This document shows, piece after piece, positions 1 through 5,136 of a stretch of 5,136 nt of DNA. Numbering within the stretch: the stretch's first letter is position 1; each line of letters opens with the position of its first letter. The notes beneath the pieces were generated by a model, which saw only the letters and a list, made by a program, of their open reading frames with translations, was not told the origin of the DNA and made no database searches. The DNA is from JAALKW01 sp033791145 (GTDB taxonomy: Bacteria > Pseudomonadota > Gammaproteobacteria > Legionellales > Legionellaceae). The position numbers and the translations under genes are program-made. The stretch is taken from contig JASJHH010000028.1 of NCBI GenBank assembly GCA_033791145.1, positions 1 to 5,136 on the forward strand. Reading direction: 5' to 3'.

Positions 1-195
1 AAAGCAAAGCATCAAGCTGATTTTGGTATCAATGCTTATTATACGGCTTTTTCGTTGTTAATTTTTTGTTCTTTAATTGCATTCATATTAGCTGTGTTTT
101 TTATTAAAGAAACATTTTGTAAATCAGCCGTTGATTTTACCTGTTTAACACCGAAAAAAATTAAAAATAATCTTTCGCAGCACGCAGTGCCTTAA
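1..195 (+). CDS. C-terminal end of a membrane protein, possibly an MFS-type transporter (5' partial)
   Basis: Frame 1 is open from the left edge to a TAA at 193-195 and gives 64 residues. A polar start (KAKHQADFGINAYY) is followed by one strongly hydrophobic segment at about residues 14-37 (SLLIFCSLIAFILAVFF). Then comes IKETF and a short basic, polar tail ending QHAVP. A last membrane helix followed by a KET-type motif and a short cytoplasmic tail resembles the C-terminus of many major facilitator transporters. That family call is inference from about 25 residues, and no substrate can be named. The last 35 bp overlap the 3' end of the convergent gloB gene. An alternative is an unrelated membrane protein. 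The gene body lies outside the window. Confidence 0.5.
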   Translation, partial: KAKHQADFGINAYYTAFSLLIFCSLIAFILAVFFIKETFCKSAVDFTCLTPKKIKNNLSQHAVP

Positions 196-868
196 ATACT
201 TCTAATGGTTCTGTTTGTTGTGTAAATGCTTGAATTTCTGGGGCATCTAATCTAAAAAAAGGATTGATTTGTTTTTCAAGTTTAATTCTTGAAGGCAAAG
301 AGATTTGTTCTGGATTTTTTTCAAGTAAGCTTAAATGCAGTTGTGATGCTTTATTATTGGGTTCGACGGTGAGTGCAAATTTTAAATTTTGACGTGTGTA
401 TTCATGTGCACAAAATACTTTTGTATCATCAGGAAGTTGCTTAAGTTGGTTGAGTGAGTTAAATAATGCATCAATCGTGCCATCAAATACGCGGCCACAA
501 CCGGCTGAAAATAAAGTATCGCCACAAAAAAGCCAATGCTCGTTGGGTTCGAAGTAACAAATATGATTATGTGTGTGTCCTGGTGTATTAATAATATCAA
601 ATTGATAAGGTGCGAGTGTAATATGCTCGGCGTTATTTTCGGGGGCATAAATAACTGCTTCAGGAAAATACTTGATGAGTTGCTTGACGCCACCGATGTG
701 ATCCATGTGATTATGCGTAATTAAAATGGCTTTTAATTCAAGTTGTTTTTGTTCTGAAAATGCTAAAACAGGGGCAGCATCGCCTGGGTCAACACAAAAA
801 AAGCTGGACCTTTGTTGGATAATCCAAATATAATTATCTTGAAAGGCTTTTAAAGCAAGCGTAGACAT
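161..868 (-). CDS. gloB: Hydroxyacylglutathione hydrolase (glyoxalase II)
   Basis: Cytosolic metallo-beta-lactamase-fold hydrolase that cleaves S-lactoylglutathione to D-lactate and glutathione, the second step of methylglyoxal detoxification. With the start used here it has 235 residues; E. coli GloB has 251. The dinuclear metal site is complete: THNHMDH (H52, H54, D56, H57), PGHTHNH (H98), GDTLFSAGCGR (D117) and CAHEYT (H155). The glyoxalase II C-terminal substrate-binding part is present, with NPFFR at 202-206 and a final LRAAKDYF. An upstream in-frame ATG at 883 would add MKLTN, but it has no Shine-Dalgarno. The ATG at 868 aligns exactly with the E. coli N-terminus (M, eleven residues, then NYIW) and has a weak GAAG nine bases upstream, so I chose it. 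The gene is transcribed away from the small gene at 937 and its 3' end overlaps the convergent transporter fragment. Confidence 0.95.
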   Translation of the reverse strand: MSTLALKAFQDNYIWIIQQRSSFFCVDPGDAAPVLAFSEQKQLELKAILITHNHMDHIGGVKQLIKYFPEAVIYAPENNAEHITLAPYQFDIINTPGHTHNHICYFEPNEHWLFCGDTLFSAGCGRVFDGTIDALFNSLNQLKQLPDDTKVFCAHEYTRQNLKFALTVEPNNKASQLHLSLLEKNPEQISLPSRIKLEKQINPFFRLDAPEIQAFTQQTEPLEVFKALRAAKDYF

Positions 869-894
869 ATTAGTAAGCTTCATTTTTTTGTGAC

Positions 895-910
895 TATACT
901 ATTGAGTATA
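895..910. promoter_or_regulatory. Palindromic pair of candidate -10 elements in the gloB / small-gene divergent gap
   Basis: TATACT (895-900), ATTG (901-904) and AGTATA (905-910) form a perfect 6-bp inverted repeat. Each arm reads TATACT on one strand, which matches the sigma-70 -10 consensus at five of six bases. The + strand copy would start RNA near 907 for the gene at 937, and the - strand copy near 898 for gloB. I see no good -35 box at 16-18 bp for either, so promoter activity is inference. The repeat could instead be an operator or a chance palindrome in AT-rich DNA. Confidence 0.3.
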
Positions 911-925
911 ACTTGTTAAAACAAT

Positions 926-929
926 GGAG
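926..929 (+). promoter_or_regulatory. Ribosome binding site of the small gene, decides its start
   Basis: GGAG lies seven bases before the ATG at 937. It favours that start over the in-frame TTG at 913, which would add eight residues and has no comparable signal. Confidence 0.7.
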
Positions 930-936
930 TCATACC

Positions 937-1119
937 ATGACTAAAAACACATACCATGATAAAGAAGACAGCGCTGTTCTTGAGCATCGACGTGAAGTAA
1001 AACGTATGCTTGAAGAAAAACTTGAAGAAAAACGCATTAAAAATGAGCTCGAAGACTTTGACAGTGAGCTCGAAGGTGAGTTTGACTGGGATGAGCTTGA
1101 CCGAGATAACAAAGGTTAA
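937..1119 (+). CDS. Small charged helical protein with internal repeats, function unknown
   Basis: A 60-residue protein with no signal peptide or membrane segment. Residues 1-12 are polar. Residues 13-40 form a very charged, probably helical or coiled-coil segment with hydrophobics at V14, L15, V21, M24, L25, L29, I34 and L38. It includes a tandem LEEK LEEK at 25-32. Residues 37-57 are strongly acidic and aromatic (ELEDFD, ELEGEFD, WDELD). A good GGAG at seven bases supports the ATG start. The stop codon overlaps that of convergent folD. Its pattern of a basic RRE-type segment, an EEK-rich helix and an acidic W/D/E tail recalls small proteobacterial proteins of the PA3496-like type ('putative envelope integrity protein'). 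That likeness is from memory and is weak. No function is assigned. The opposite-strand reading frame here is a serine-rich shadow. Confidence 0.75.
   Translation: MTKNTYHDKEDSAVLEHRREVKRMLEEKLEEKRIKNELEDFDSELEGEFDWDELDRDNKG
1009..1032 (+). repeat. Perfect tandem 12-bp repeat inside the small gene
   Basis: CTTGAAGAAAAA occurs twice head to tail (1009-1020 and 1021-1032). It is in frame and encodes LEEK twice. Identity at every base, including third codon positions, points to a recent slippage-type duplication. Confidence 0.9.
1044..1075 (+). repeat. 11-bp direct repeat at a 21-bp period inside the small gene
   Basis: TGAGCTCGAAG occurs at 1044-1054 and 1065-1075. The 21-bp period equals seven codons, so both copies encode ELE in the same frame and give a heptad-like repeat in the acidic tail (NELEDFD then SELEGEFD). 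Confidence 0.75.
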
Positions 1120-1967
1120 GTATTTTTCTCTGCGGCTTTTAATGTGTTTTCAAGTAAGCAGCTGATGGTCATGGGGCCGACACCGCCTGGTACAGGTGTT
1201 ATCCATGCGACTTTGTCTTTTACTTGATTAAAGTCTACATCGCCACGTATTTTTCCGCTTGGCTCACGGTGCATCCCAACATCAACAATAATTTGGTTCT
1301 TATGAAACCAATCGCTTGGAATAATATCTTTGCTTCCTGTTGCAATCACCAAAAGCTCAGCGCTTCTCACATGTTGTTCTAAATTTTTAGTTGCACGATG
1401 ACATAATGTAACAGTTGCGTTTGCAAGTAGTAGCTCAAGCGCCATTGGGCGCCCCACAATATTTGATGTGCCGATAATAACGGCATGTAATCCATGCAGA
1501 TTAATTTGATAGTGCGCTAGTAATTTAATAATACCGTATGGTGTACAGGGTCGAAGGGTTGGATTAGCTTGTGCAAGTCGTCCGAAATTATAAGGATGAA
1601 ATCCATCCACGTCTTTAGATGGATGAATGCGTTCGATAATGACGCGTGAATTAATGTGCTCGGGCAGCGGTAATTGGACTAAAATACCATCTATTTCTGT
1701 ATTTTTATTGAGTGTGTCAATTAGATTCAAAAGGTCTAGTTCACTTGTTTCAGAGGGTAGGTTATAAGATAAAGCATTAAATCCAGCTGTTTCACACGCT
1801 GTATGTTTATGATTTACATAAATTTCTGAAGCGGGGTCATGTCCAAGTAATACAACGGCAAGTCCTGGTGGACGCAGGCCTAATTGGGTGCGTTCAGCCA
1901 CTTTTGTTTTGAGCATTTCAAGTCGCGTTAAAGCGAGTTGTTTTCCTTTGAGCAAAGAAGCTGTCAT
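1116..1967 (-). CDS. folD: Bifunctional methylenetetrahydrofolate dehydrogenase / methenyltetrahydrofolate cyclohydrolase
   Basis: Cytosolic enzyme that oxidises 5,10-methylene-THF with NADP+ and hydrolyses the methenyl product to 10-formyl-THF, feeding purine and formyl-Met synthesis. It has 283 residues against 288 in E. coli and is colinear with it throughout. The catalytic residues sit at the same numbers as in E. coli: Y50 and K54 (in EIYVNHK), Q98 (in DGILVQLPLP) and D121 (in KDVDGFHPYN). The Rossmann NADP-binding motif GTSNIVGRP is at 166-174, RPCTP at 139-143, and the family signature TPVPGGVGPMT at 257-267. The start at 1967 matches the family N-terminus (KGKQLA against DGKTIA), although the only SD-like bases are an AGG directly before the ATG. 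The gene is divergent from truA and convergent with the small gene. It is intact. Confidence 0.97.
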   Translation of the reverse strand: MTASLLKGKQLALTRLEMLKTKVAERTQLGLRPPGLAVVLLGHDPASEIYVNHKHTACETAGFNALSYNLPSETSELDLLNLIDTLNKNTEIDGILVQLPLPEHINSRVIIERIHPSKDVDGFHPYNFGRLAQANPTLRPCTPYGIIKLLAHYQINLHGLHAVIIGTSNIVGRPMALELLLANATVTLCHRATKNLEQHVRSAELLVIATGSKDIIPSDWFHKNQIIVDVGMHREPSGKIRGDVDFNQVKDKVAWITPVPGGVGPMTISCLLENTLKAAEKNT

Positions 1968-1998
1968 CCTGTAATTCGCCTGATTGTAAGAATGCGTT

Positions 1999-2027
1999 TT
2001 GACAAACTAAGAGGCCTATTATACATT
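1999..2027 (+). promoter_or_regulatory. Candidate sigma-70 promoter for truA-glnS-cysS
   Basis: A perfect -35 hexamer TTGACA (1999-2004) is followed after 17 bp by TACATT (2022-2027), four of six matches to the -10 consensus. TATACA at 2020-2025, with a 15-bp spacer, is an alternative. RNA would start near 2034, about 40 bases before the truA ATG. No other good promoter is seen upstream of truA, and the downstream genes overlap, so this may drive the whole cluster. Confidence 0.5.
2018..2023 (-). promoter_or_regulatory. Candidate -10 box for folD
   Basis: On the - strand this reads TATAAT, a perfect sigma-70 -10 hexamer. It would start RNA near 2011 and leave a leader of about 44 bases before the folD ATG at 1967. 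No good -35 hexamer is seen 16-18 bp upstream, so either the promoter is -10 dependent or it uses an activator. It lies inside the candidate truA promoter. Confidence 0.45.
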
Positions 2028-2074
2028 GCTTTTTTTAAAAACAAATGCTTTGGCATTGATTGAATGGGTTTAAT

Positions 2075-2869
2075 ATGCGAATTGCCTTGATTATTGAGTA
2101 TGATGGAAGTCAGTATCATGGTTGGCAGTCGCAACCAGGGCTTCGGACCGTGCAAGGTGTGTTGGAACAAGCTTTAACCCAAGTGGCTAATCAAGACATT
2201 AAAATTGTCTATTCAGGACGAACAGACACAGGGGTGCATGCAACACATCAGGTGGTTCATTTTGAGCCGACAAACACACGAACTGTTCGTGCTTGGGTGC
2301 ATGGAACCAATGCACTGTTACCGAAAGATGTGTGTGTCAAATGGGGGCAAGAAATTGCGGATGATTTTCATGCACGTTATTCTGCTGTGTCTCGGCGTTA
2401 TCGATACGTTATTTATAATGCAGCGATTAGGCAGTCATTGTTGCAAGGCAATGTGACTTGGCAGGCAAGACGGCTTGACCATGGTTTAATGCATGAAGCC
2501 GCACAAAGTTTATTAGGTGAGCATGATTTTACGTCGTTTAGAGCGGTCCATTGTAATGCGAAAACCCCTGTTCGAACGGTTCAAGACATTCAAGTGTCTC
2601 GTCGTGGTGATTTAGTGATTTTAGATATTACAGCCAATGCTTTTTTGCATCATATGGTTCGGAATATTGCAGGCGTTTTGATGGTAATTGGGCAAGGGCG
2701 CGAAGAAGTCTCTTGGGTTCAAGACATTTTAGATGCAAAAGATAGAAAACGAGGGGCTGAAACAGCGCCACCTTATGGGCTTTATTTGGTTGATGTTACC
2801 TATCCAAAAGCATTTAAGTTAGCGTCTTTGATTGTTGGGCCATGGTTTTTAGGGCAGGAGAAAATATGA
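2075..2869 (+). CDS. truA: tRNA pseudouridine(38-40) synthase
   Basis: Cytosolic enzyme that converts uridines 38, 39 and 40 in the anticodon arm of many tRNAs to pseudouridine. It has 264 residues; E. coli TruA has 270. Visible motifs, in order: IEYDGSQYHGWQ at 7-18, SGRTDTGVH at 47-55 with the catalytic aspartate D51, FHARYSA at 98-104, RRYRYVIYN at 107-115 with the conserved active-site tyrosine Y109, DFTSFRA at 151-157, and NAFLHHMVRNI at 188-198 with the conserved arginine R196. The ATG at 2075 gives the typical MRIAL-IEYDG start. The in-frame TTG at 2060 adds only five residues and is less likely. The SD is poor (GGG six bases upstream). The TGA overlaps the glnS ATG by four bases (ATGA), which suggests translational coupling. 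Confidence 0.96.
   Translation: MRIALIIEYDGSQYHGWQSQPGLRTVQGVLEQALTQVANQDIKIVYSGRTDTGVHATHQVVHFEPTNTRTVRAWVHGTNALLPKDVCVKWGQEIADDFHARYSAVSRRYRYVIYNAAIRQSLLQGNVTWQARRLDHGLMHEAAQSLLGEHDFTSFRAVHCNAKTPVRTVQDIQVSRRGDLVILDITANAFLHHMVRNIAGVLMVIGQGREEVSWVQDILDAKDRKRGAETAPPYGLYLVDVTYPKAFKLASLIVGPWFLGQEKI
2856..2860 (+). promoter_or_regulatory. Ribosome binding site of glnS, decides its start
   Basis: AGGAG, followed by a 5-base spacer, precedes the ATG at 2866. It sits inside the last codons of truA. It argues against the in-frame ATG at 2842, which would add eight residues and overlap truA by 28 bp. Confidence 0.8.
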
Positions 2870-4515
2870 GTGATGCAGCATCTGAATCAAAAGAATTAAA
2901 GCATTTTATTTACCAAAAAATACAAGCTGATTTGGCCTCAGGAAAACACCAAAATATTATTACGCGTTTTCCGCCAGAACCGAATGGCTATTTACATATA
3001 GGGCATGCAAAAGCGATTTGTGTGAGCTTTGGATTAGCCGAATTATTTAATGGCAATTGCTATTTGCGTTTTGATGATACAAATCCTATTCGTGAAGAAG
3101 AAGTGTTTGCGCGCGCGATTGAAGAAGATGTCACGTGGCTTGGTTTTGAATGGGCTAAAAAAACACATGCATCCGATTATTATCAGGCGTTTTATGATTT
3201 TGCGTGTGATTTAATTCAAAAAGGCTTGGCTTATGTCGATAGCTTAACAGCTGATGAAATGCGCGAATATCGCGGAACACTCAAAGAAGCTGGTAAAAAC
3301 AGCCCGTATCGAACCCGTTCAATCGATGAAAATTTAGATTTATTTAAGCGTATGAAAGCCGGTGAATTTAAAGAAGGCGAGCATATTTTACGTGCCAAAA
3401 TAGACATGAGCGCAGGTAATGTAAATATGCGAGACCCTGCGATTTATCGCATTCGTTATGCAACACATCCACGTACAGGCGACGATTGGTGCATTTATCC
3501 GATGTATGACTTTGCGCATCCACTGTCAGATGCACTGGAGCTTATTACGCACTCGCTATGTACGCTTGAGTTTCAAGATCACAGGCCGCTATACGATTGG
3601 TTTATTTCGCATTTATCTGTGCCTGCACAGCCTGTTCAAACCGAATTTGCACGCCTTAATGTGTCACATACGATTACAAGCAAGCGAAAATTAAGGTGTT
3701 TAGTTGATGAGAACAAAGTCGATGGCTGGGACGACCCGCGTATGCCAACTTTGCGTGGCATGCGAAAGCGAGGTTATCCAGCTGAAGCATTACGTACTTT
3801 TTGTGACATGACAGGGGTTTCAAAAAGTGATTCAGTGATTAACATGGGTGTTTTAGAAGGCTGTGTACGAGATGTATTAAATCAAACCGCCAAACGCGCG
3901 TTATGCGTGTTAGACCCAATTAAAATTGTGATTGAAAATTATCCTGAAAATCACGTCGAAATGATTCAAACAGATACCAGAGAACTCCCGTTTTCTCGTG
4001 AAATTTATATCGAGCGCAGTGATTTTATGAAAGAGCCTGTTAAAGGCTATTTTAGATTGGCACCTGATAAAGAAGTGCGTTTAAGAAATGCCTATGTGAT
4101 TTGCTGTAAAGATATTATTTATGACGAAGCGGGCGAAATTTTAGAATTACGCTGTACCTATGATAAAGATACTTTAGGTAAAAAACCGGAAGGTCGAAAA
4201 GTAAAAGGGGTGATTCATTGGGTATCTGTGAGTACTGCGCATCCGATTACAATTTATCAGTACGATAGATTATTTCATGATGAGAACCCAGGGCGTGAAG
4301 ATGATTTCATGCAGTTTTTAAATCATGACTCACTGAGCACGCAAACAGCCTACGCTGAGCCGATGCTTGCCTCACAAAAAGTAGGCGAAGTATTTCAGTT
4401 TGAGCGCTTAGGGTATTATTGCGTGAATACGGTTGATGAAGCAGGTATAACAGAAGTGTTTCATCGTGTGGTTCATTTGAAAGACACCTGGGGTAAGTTA
4501 AATGCTAGCACTTGA
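2866..4515 (+). CDS. glnS: Glutaminyl-tRNA synthetase (GlnRS)
   Basis: Class I aminoacyl-tRNA synthetase that charges tRNA(Gln) with glutamine using ATP. It has 549 residues; E. coli GlnRS has 554. The Rossmann catalytic domain (about 30-275) carries PPEPNGYLHIGH at 36-47 (HIGH box 44-47), LRFDDTNP at 67-74, CIYPMYDFAH at 209-218, HSLCTLEFQD at 229-238 and the KMSKS counterpart TSKRK at 271-275. The GlnRS-type beta-barrel anticodon-binding half follows, with KEVRLRNAYV at 402-411, GRKVKGVIHWVS at 443-454 and AEPML at 497-501. These rule out GluRS or the short Glu-Q synthetase. Two departures from E. coli are the threonine in TSK and a shorter loop near residue 360-375. The start is set by a strong AGGAG. 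The gene overlaps truA by 4 bp and cysS by 14 bp, so the three are probably co-transcribed. Confidence 0.97.
   Translation: MSDAASESKELKHFIYQKIQADLASGKHQNIITRFPPEPNGYLHIGHAKAICVSFGLAELFNGNCYLRFDDTNPIREEEVFARAIEEDVTWLGFEWAKKTHASDYYQAFYDFACDLIQKGLAYVDSLTADEMREYRGTLKEAGKNSPYRTRSIDENLDLFKRMKAGEFKEGEHILRAKIDMSAGNVNMRDPAIYRIRYATHPRTGDDWCIYPMYDFAHPLSDALELITHSLCTLEFQDHRPLYDWFISHLSVPAQPVQTEFARLNVSHTITSKRKLRCLVDENKVDGWDDPRMPTLRGMRKRGYPAEALRTFCDMTGVSKSDSVINMGVLEGCVRDVLNQTAKRALCVLDPIKIVIENYPENHVEMIQTDTRELPFSREIYIERSDFMKEPVKGYFRLAPDKEVRLRNAYVICCKDIIYDEAGEILELRCTYDKDTLGKKPEGRKVKGVIHWVSVSTAHPITIYQYDRLFHDENPGREDDFMQFLNHDSLSTQTAYAEPMLASQKVGEVFQFERLGYYCVNTVDEAGITEVFHRVVHLKDTWGKLNAST
4490..4493 (+). promoter_or_regulatory. 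Probable ribosome binding site of cysS, inside glnS
   Basis: GGGG, eight bases before the ATG at 4502, followed by TAAG, is the only purine-rich stretch near this start. It lies within the glnS coding sequence, so translation of cysS probably depends in part on ribosomes finishing glnS. Confidence 0.45.
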
Positions 4516-5136
4516 GTTATATAACTCACTCACGCGTCAGAAAGAGCGTTTTAAGCCCATGACACCGGGTAAAATCAAATTATATGTGTGTGGCATTACC
4601 GTGTATGATGCGTGTCACCTGGGCCATGCACGGGCCATGGTCGCGTTTGATGTGATCGTACGTTTTATGCGTGCAGCAGGTTATGACGTAACGTTTGTAC
4701 GTAATATCACAGATATTGATGACAAAATTATTAATCGCGCAATTGAGCGTAATATTTCGATTGATGATTTAACCGAAAAATATATTAAAGCCATGCATCG
4801 TGATGAAAAAGCACTCGGGTGTTTGAGCCCAACGCACGAGCCACGTGCAACGGAATATATTGATTCTATAATTAAATTAATCGAGCGTTTAATTAAAAAT
4901 AAGCATGCGTATGTCACTGCATCGGGCGATGTATGTTATGACGTATCTGCTTTTGCTGAATACGGTAAATTATCTAGTCAAGATATAGATAGCCTCAAAT
5001 CAGGTGTACGAATTGAGGTTCAAGCAGACAAACGCTCAGCGCTTGATTTTGTCTTATGGAAGGCAGCAAAGCCTGGTGAGCCAAGCTGGCCTTCACCGTT
5101 TGGCGCAGGACGCCCTGGTTGGCACATTGAGTGCTC
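4502..5136 (+). CDS. cysS: Cysteinyl-tRNA synthetase, N-terminal part (cut by the window edge)
   Basis: Class I synthetase that charges tRNA(Cys) with cysteine; cytosolic and essential. The first 211 codons are present, out of about 460 in the family. Visible landmarks: YNSLTRQKERF at 7-17, YVCGITVYD at 28-36 with the zinc ligand C30, the HIGH-box variant HLGH at 39-42, FVRNITDIDDKII at 65-77, EPRAT at 113-117, DKRSALDFVLWK at 176-187, and GEPSWPSPFGAGRPGWHIEC at 192-211 with the second zinc ligand C211. The remaining zinc ligands, the KMSKS loop and the anticodon-binding domain lie beyond the edge. The start at 4502 matches the E. coli N-terminus apart from two extra residues and overlaps the glnS stop by 14 bp. 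No defect is seen in the visible part. Confidence 0.96.
   Translation, partial: MLALELYNSLTRQKERFKPMTPGKIKLYVCGITVYDACHLGHARAMVAFDVIVRFMRAAGYDVTFVRNITDIDDKIINRAIERNISIDDLTEKYIKAMHRDEKALGCLSPTHEPRATEYIDSIIKLIERLIKNKHAYVTASGDVCYDVSAFAEYGKLSSQDIDSLKSGVRIEVQADKRSALDFVLWKAAKPGEPSWPSPFGAGRPGWHIEC

Noticed and set aside
930..1112. Serine-rich 60-codon frame on the - strand opposite the small gene
   Set aside because: It is the mirror of a Glu/Lys-rich gene (GAA/GAG reversed gives serine and leucine codons), and the other strand has the ribosome binding site.
2030..2041. T-run followed by A-run in the folD-truA gap as a terminator
   Set aside because: There is no GC-rich stem before the T-run and both flanking genes start here, so a terminator is not expected.
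2044..2057. Short hairpin AATGC-TTTG-GCATT in the truA leader
   Set aside because: A five-base stem with low GC and no T-run is too weak to call a terminator or riboswitch; probably chance.
1964..2170. 68-codon - strand frame across the folD-truA gap
   Set aside because: It runs antisense to truA and through the candidate promoters, has no recognisable domain, and truA is clearly the coding strand.
2842..2865. Upstream in-frame ATG that would extend glnS by eight residues
   Set aside because: The AGGAG sits after it at the right distance for the ATG at 2866, and the extension would lengthen the overlap with truA.
3458..3694. 78-codon + strand frame inside glnS
   Set aside because: Out-of-frame shadow of a fully conserved GlnRS catalytic region. 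The same reasoning removes the frames at 382-693 and 536-724 (gloB), 2205-2456 (truA) and 4681-4917 (cysS).
4621..4639. GGGCCATG occurring twice 11 bp apart in cysS
   Set aside because: The spacing is not a multiple of three, and the bases encode the conserved HLGHARAMV stretch; chance similarity of Gly-His and Ala-Met codons.

Overview
This window looks like an ordinary housekeeping stretch of a moderately AT-rich gammaproteobacterial chromosome. The FolD, TruA, GlnRS, CysRS and glyoxalase II sequences all align well, by eye and from memory, with their E. coli counterparts. A bacterial-type GlnRS of this kind also fits Gammaproteobacteria. The low GC content and AT-rich codon use would suit a Legionellales- or Francisella-like lineage, but nothing here fixes the genus.

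Layout from left to right. (1) The last 64 codons of a membrane protein, probably a transporter, on the + strand, running into (2) gloB (glyoxalase II) on the - strand; the two convergent genes overlap by 35 bp. (3) A 68-bp divergent gap, then a small + strand gene for a 60-residue charged helical protein with two sets of internal repeats. (4) folD on the - strand; its stop codon and that of the small gene share one TTAA palindrome. (5) A 107-bp divergent gap with overlapping candidate promoters. (6) A + strand cluster truA-glnS-cysS, with a 4-bp truA/glnS overlap and a 14-bp glnS/cysS overlap; cysS runs off the right edge.

The right half forms one tRNA-maturation and charging operon: pseudouridine formation in the anticodon arm, then charging with glutamine and with cysteine. 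The left half holds single-gene units: methylglyoxal detoxification (gloB), one-carbon metabolism (folD) and a small protein of unknown role. No stretch longer than about 110 bp lacks a gene. I see no tRNA or rRNA gene, mobile element, CRISPR array, riboswitch or convincing rho-independent terminator. I found no evidence of a new multi-gene system. The least explained item is the 60-residue repeat-containing protein.
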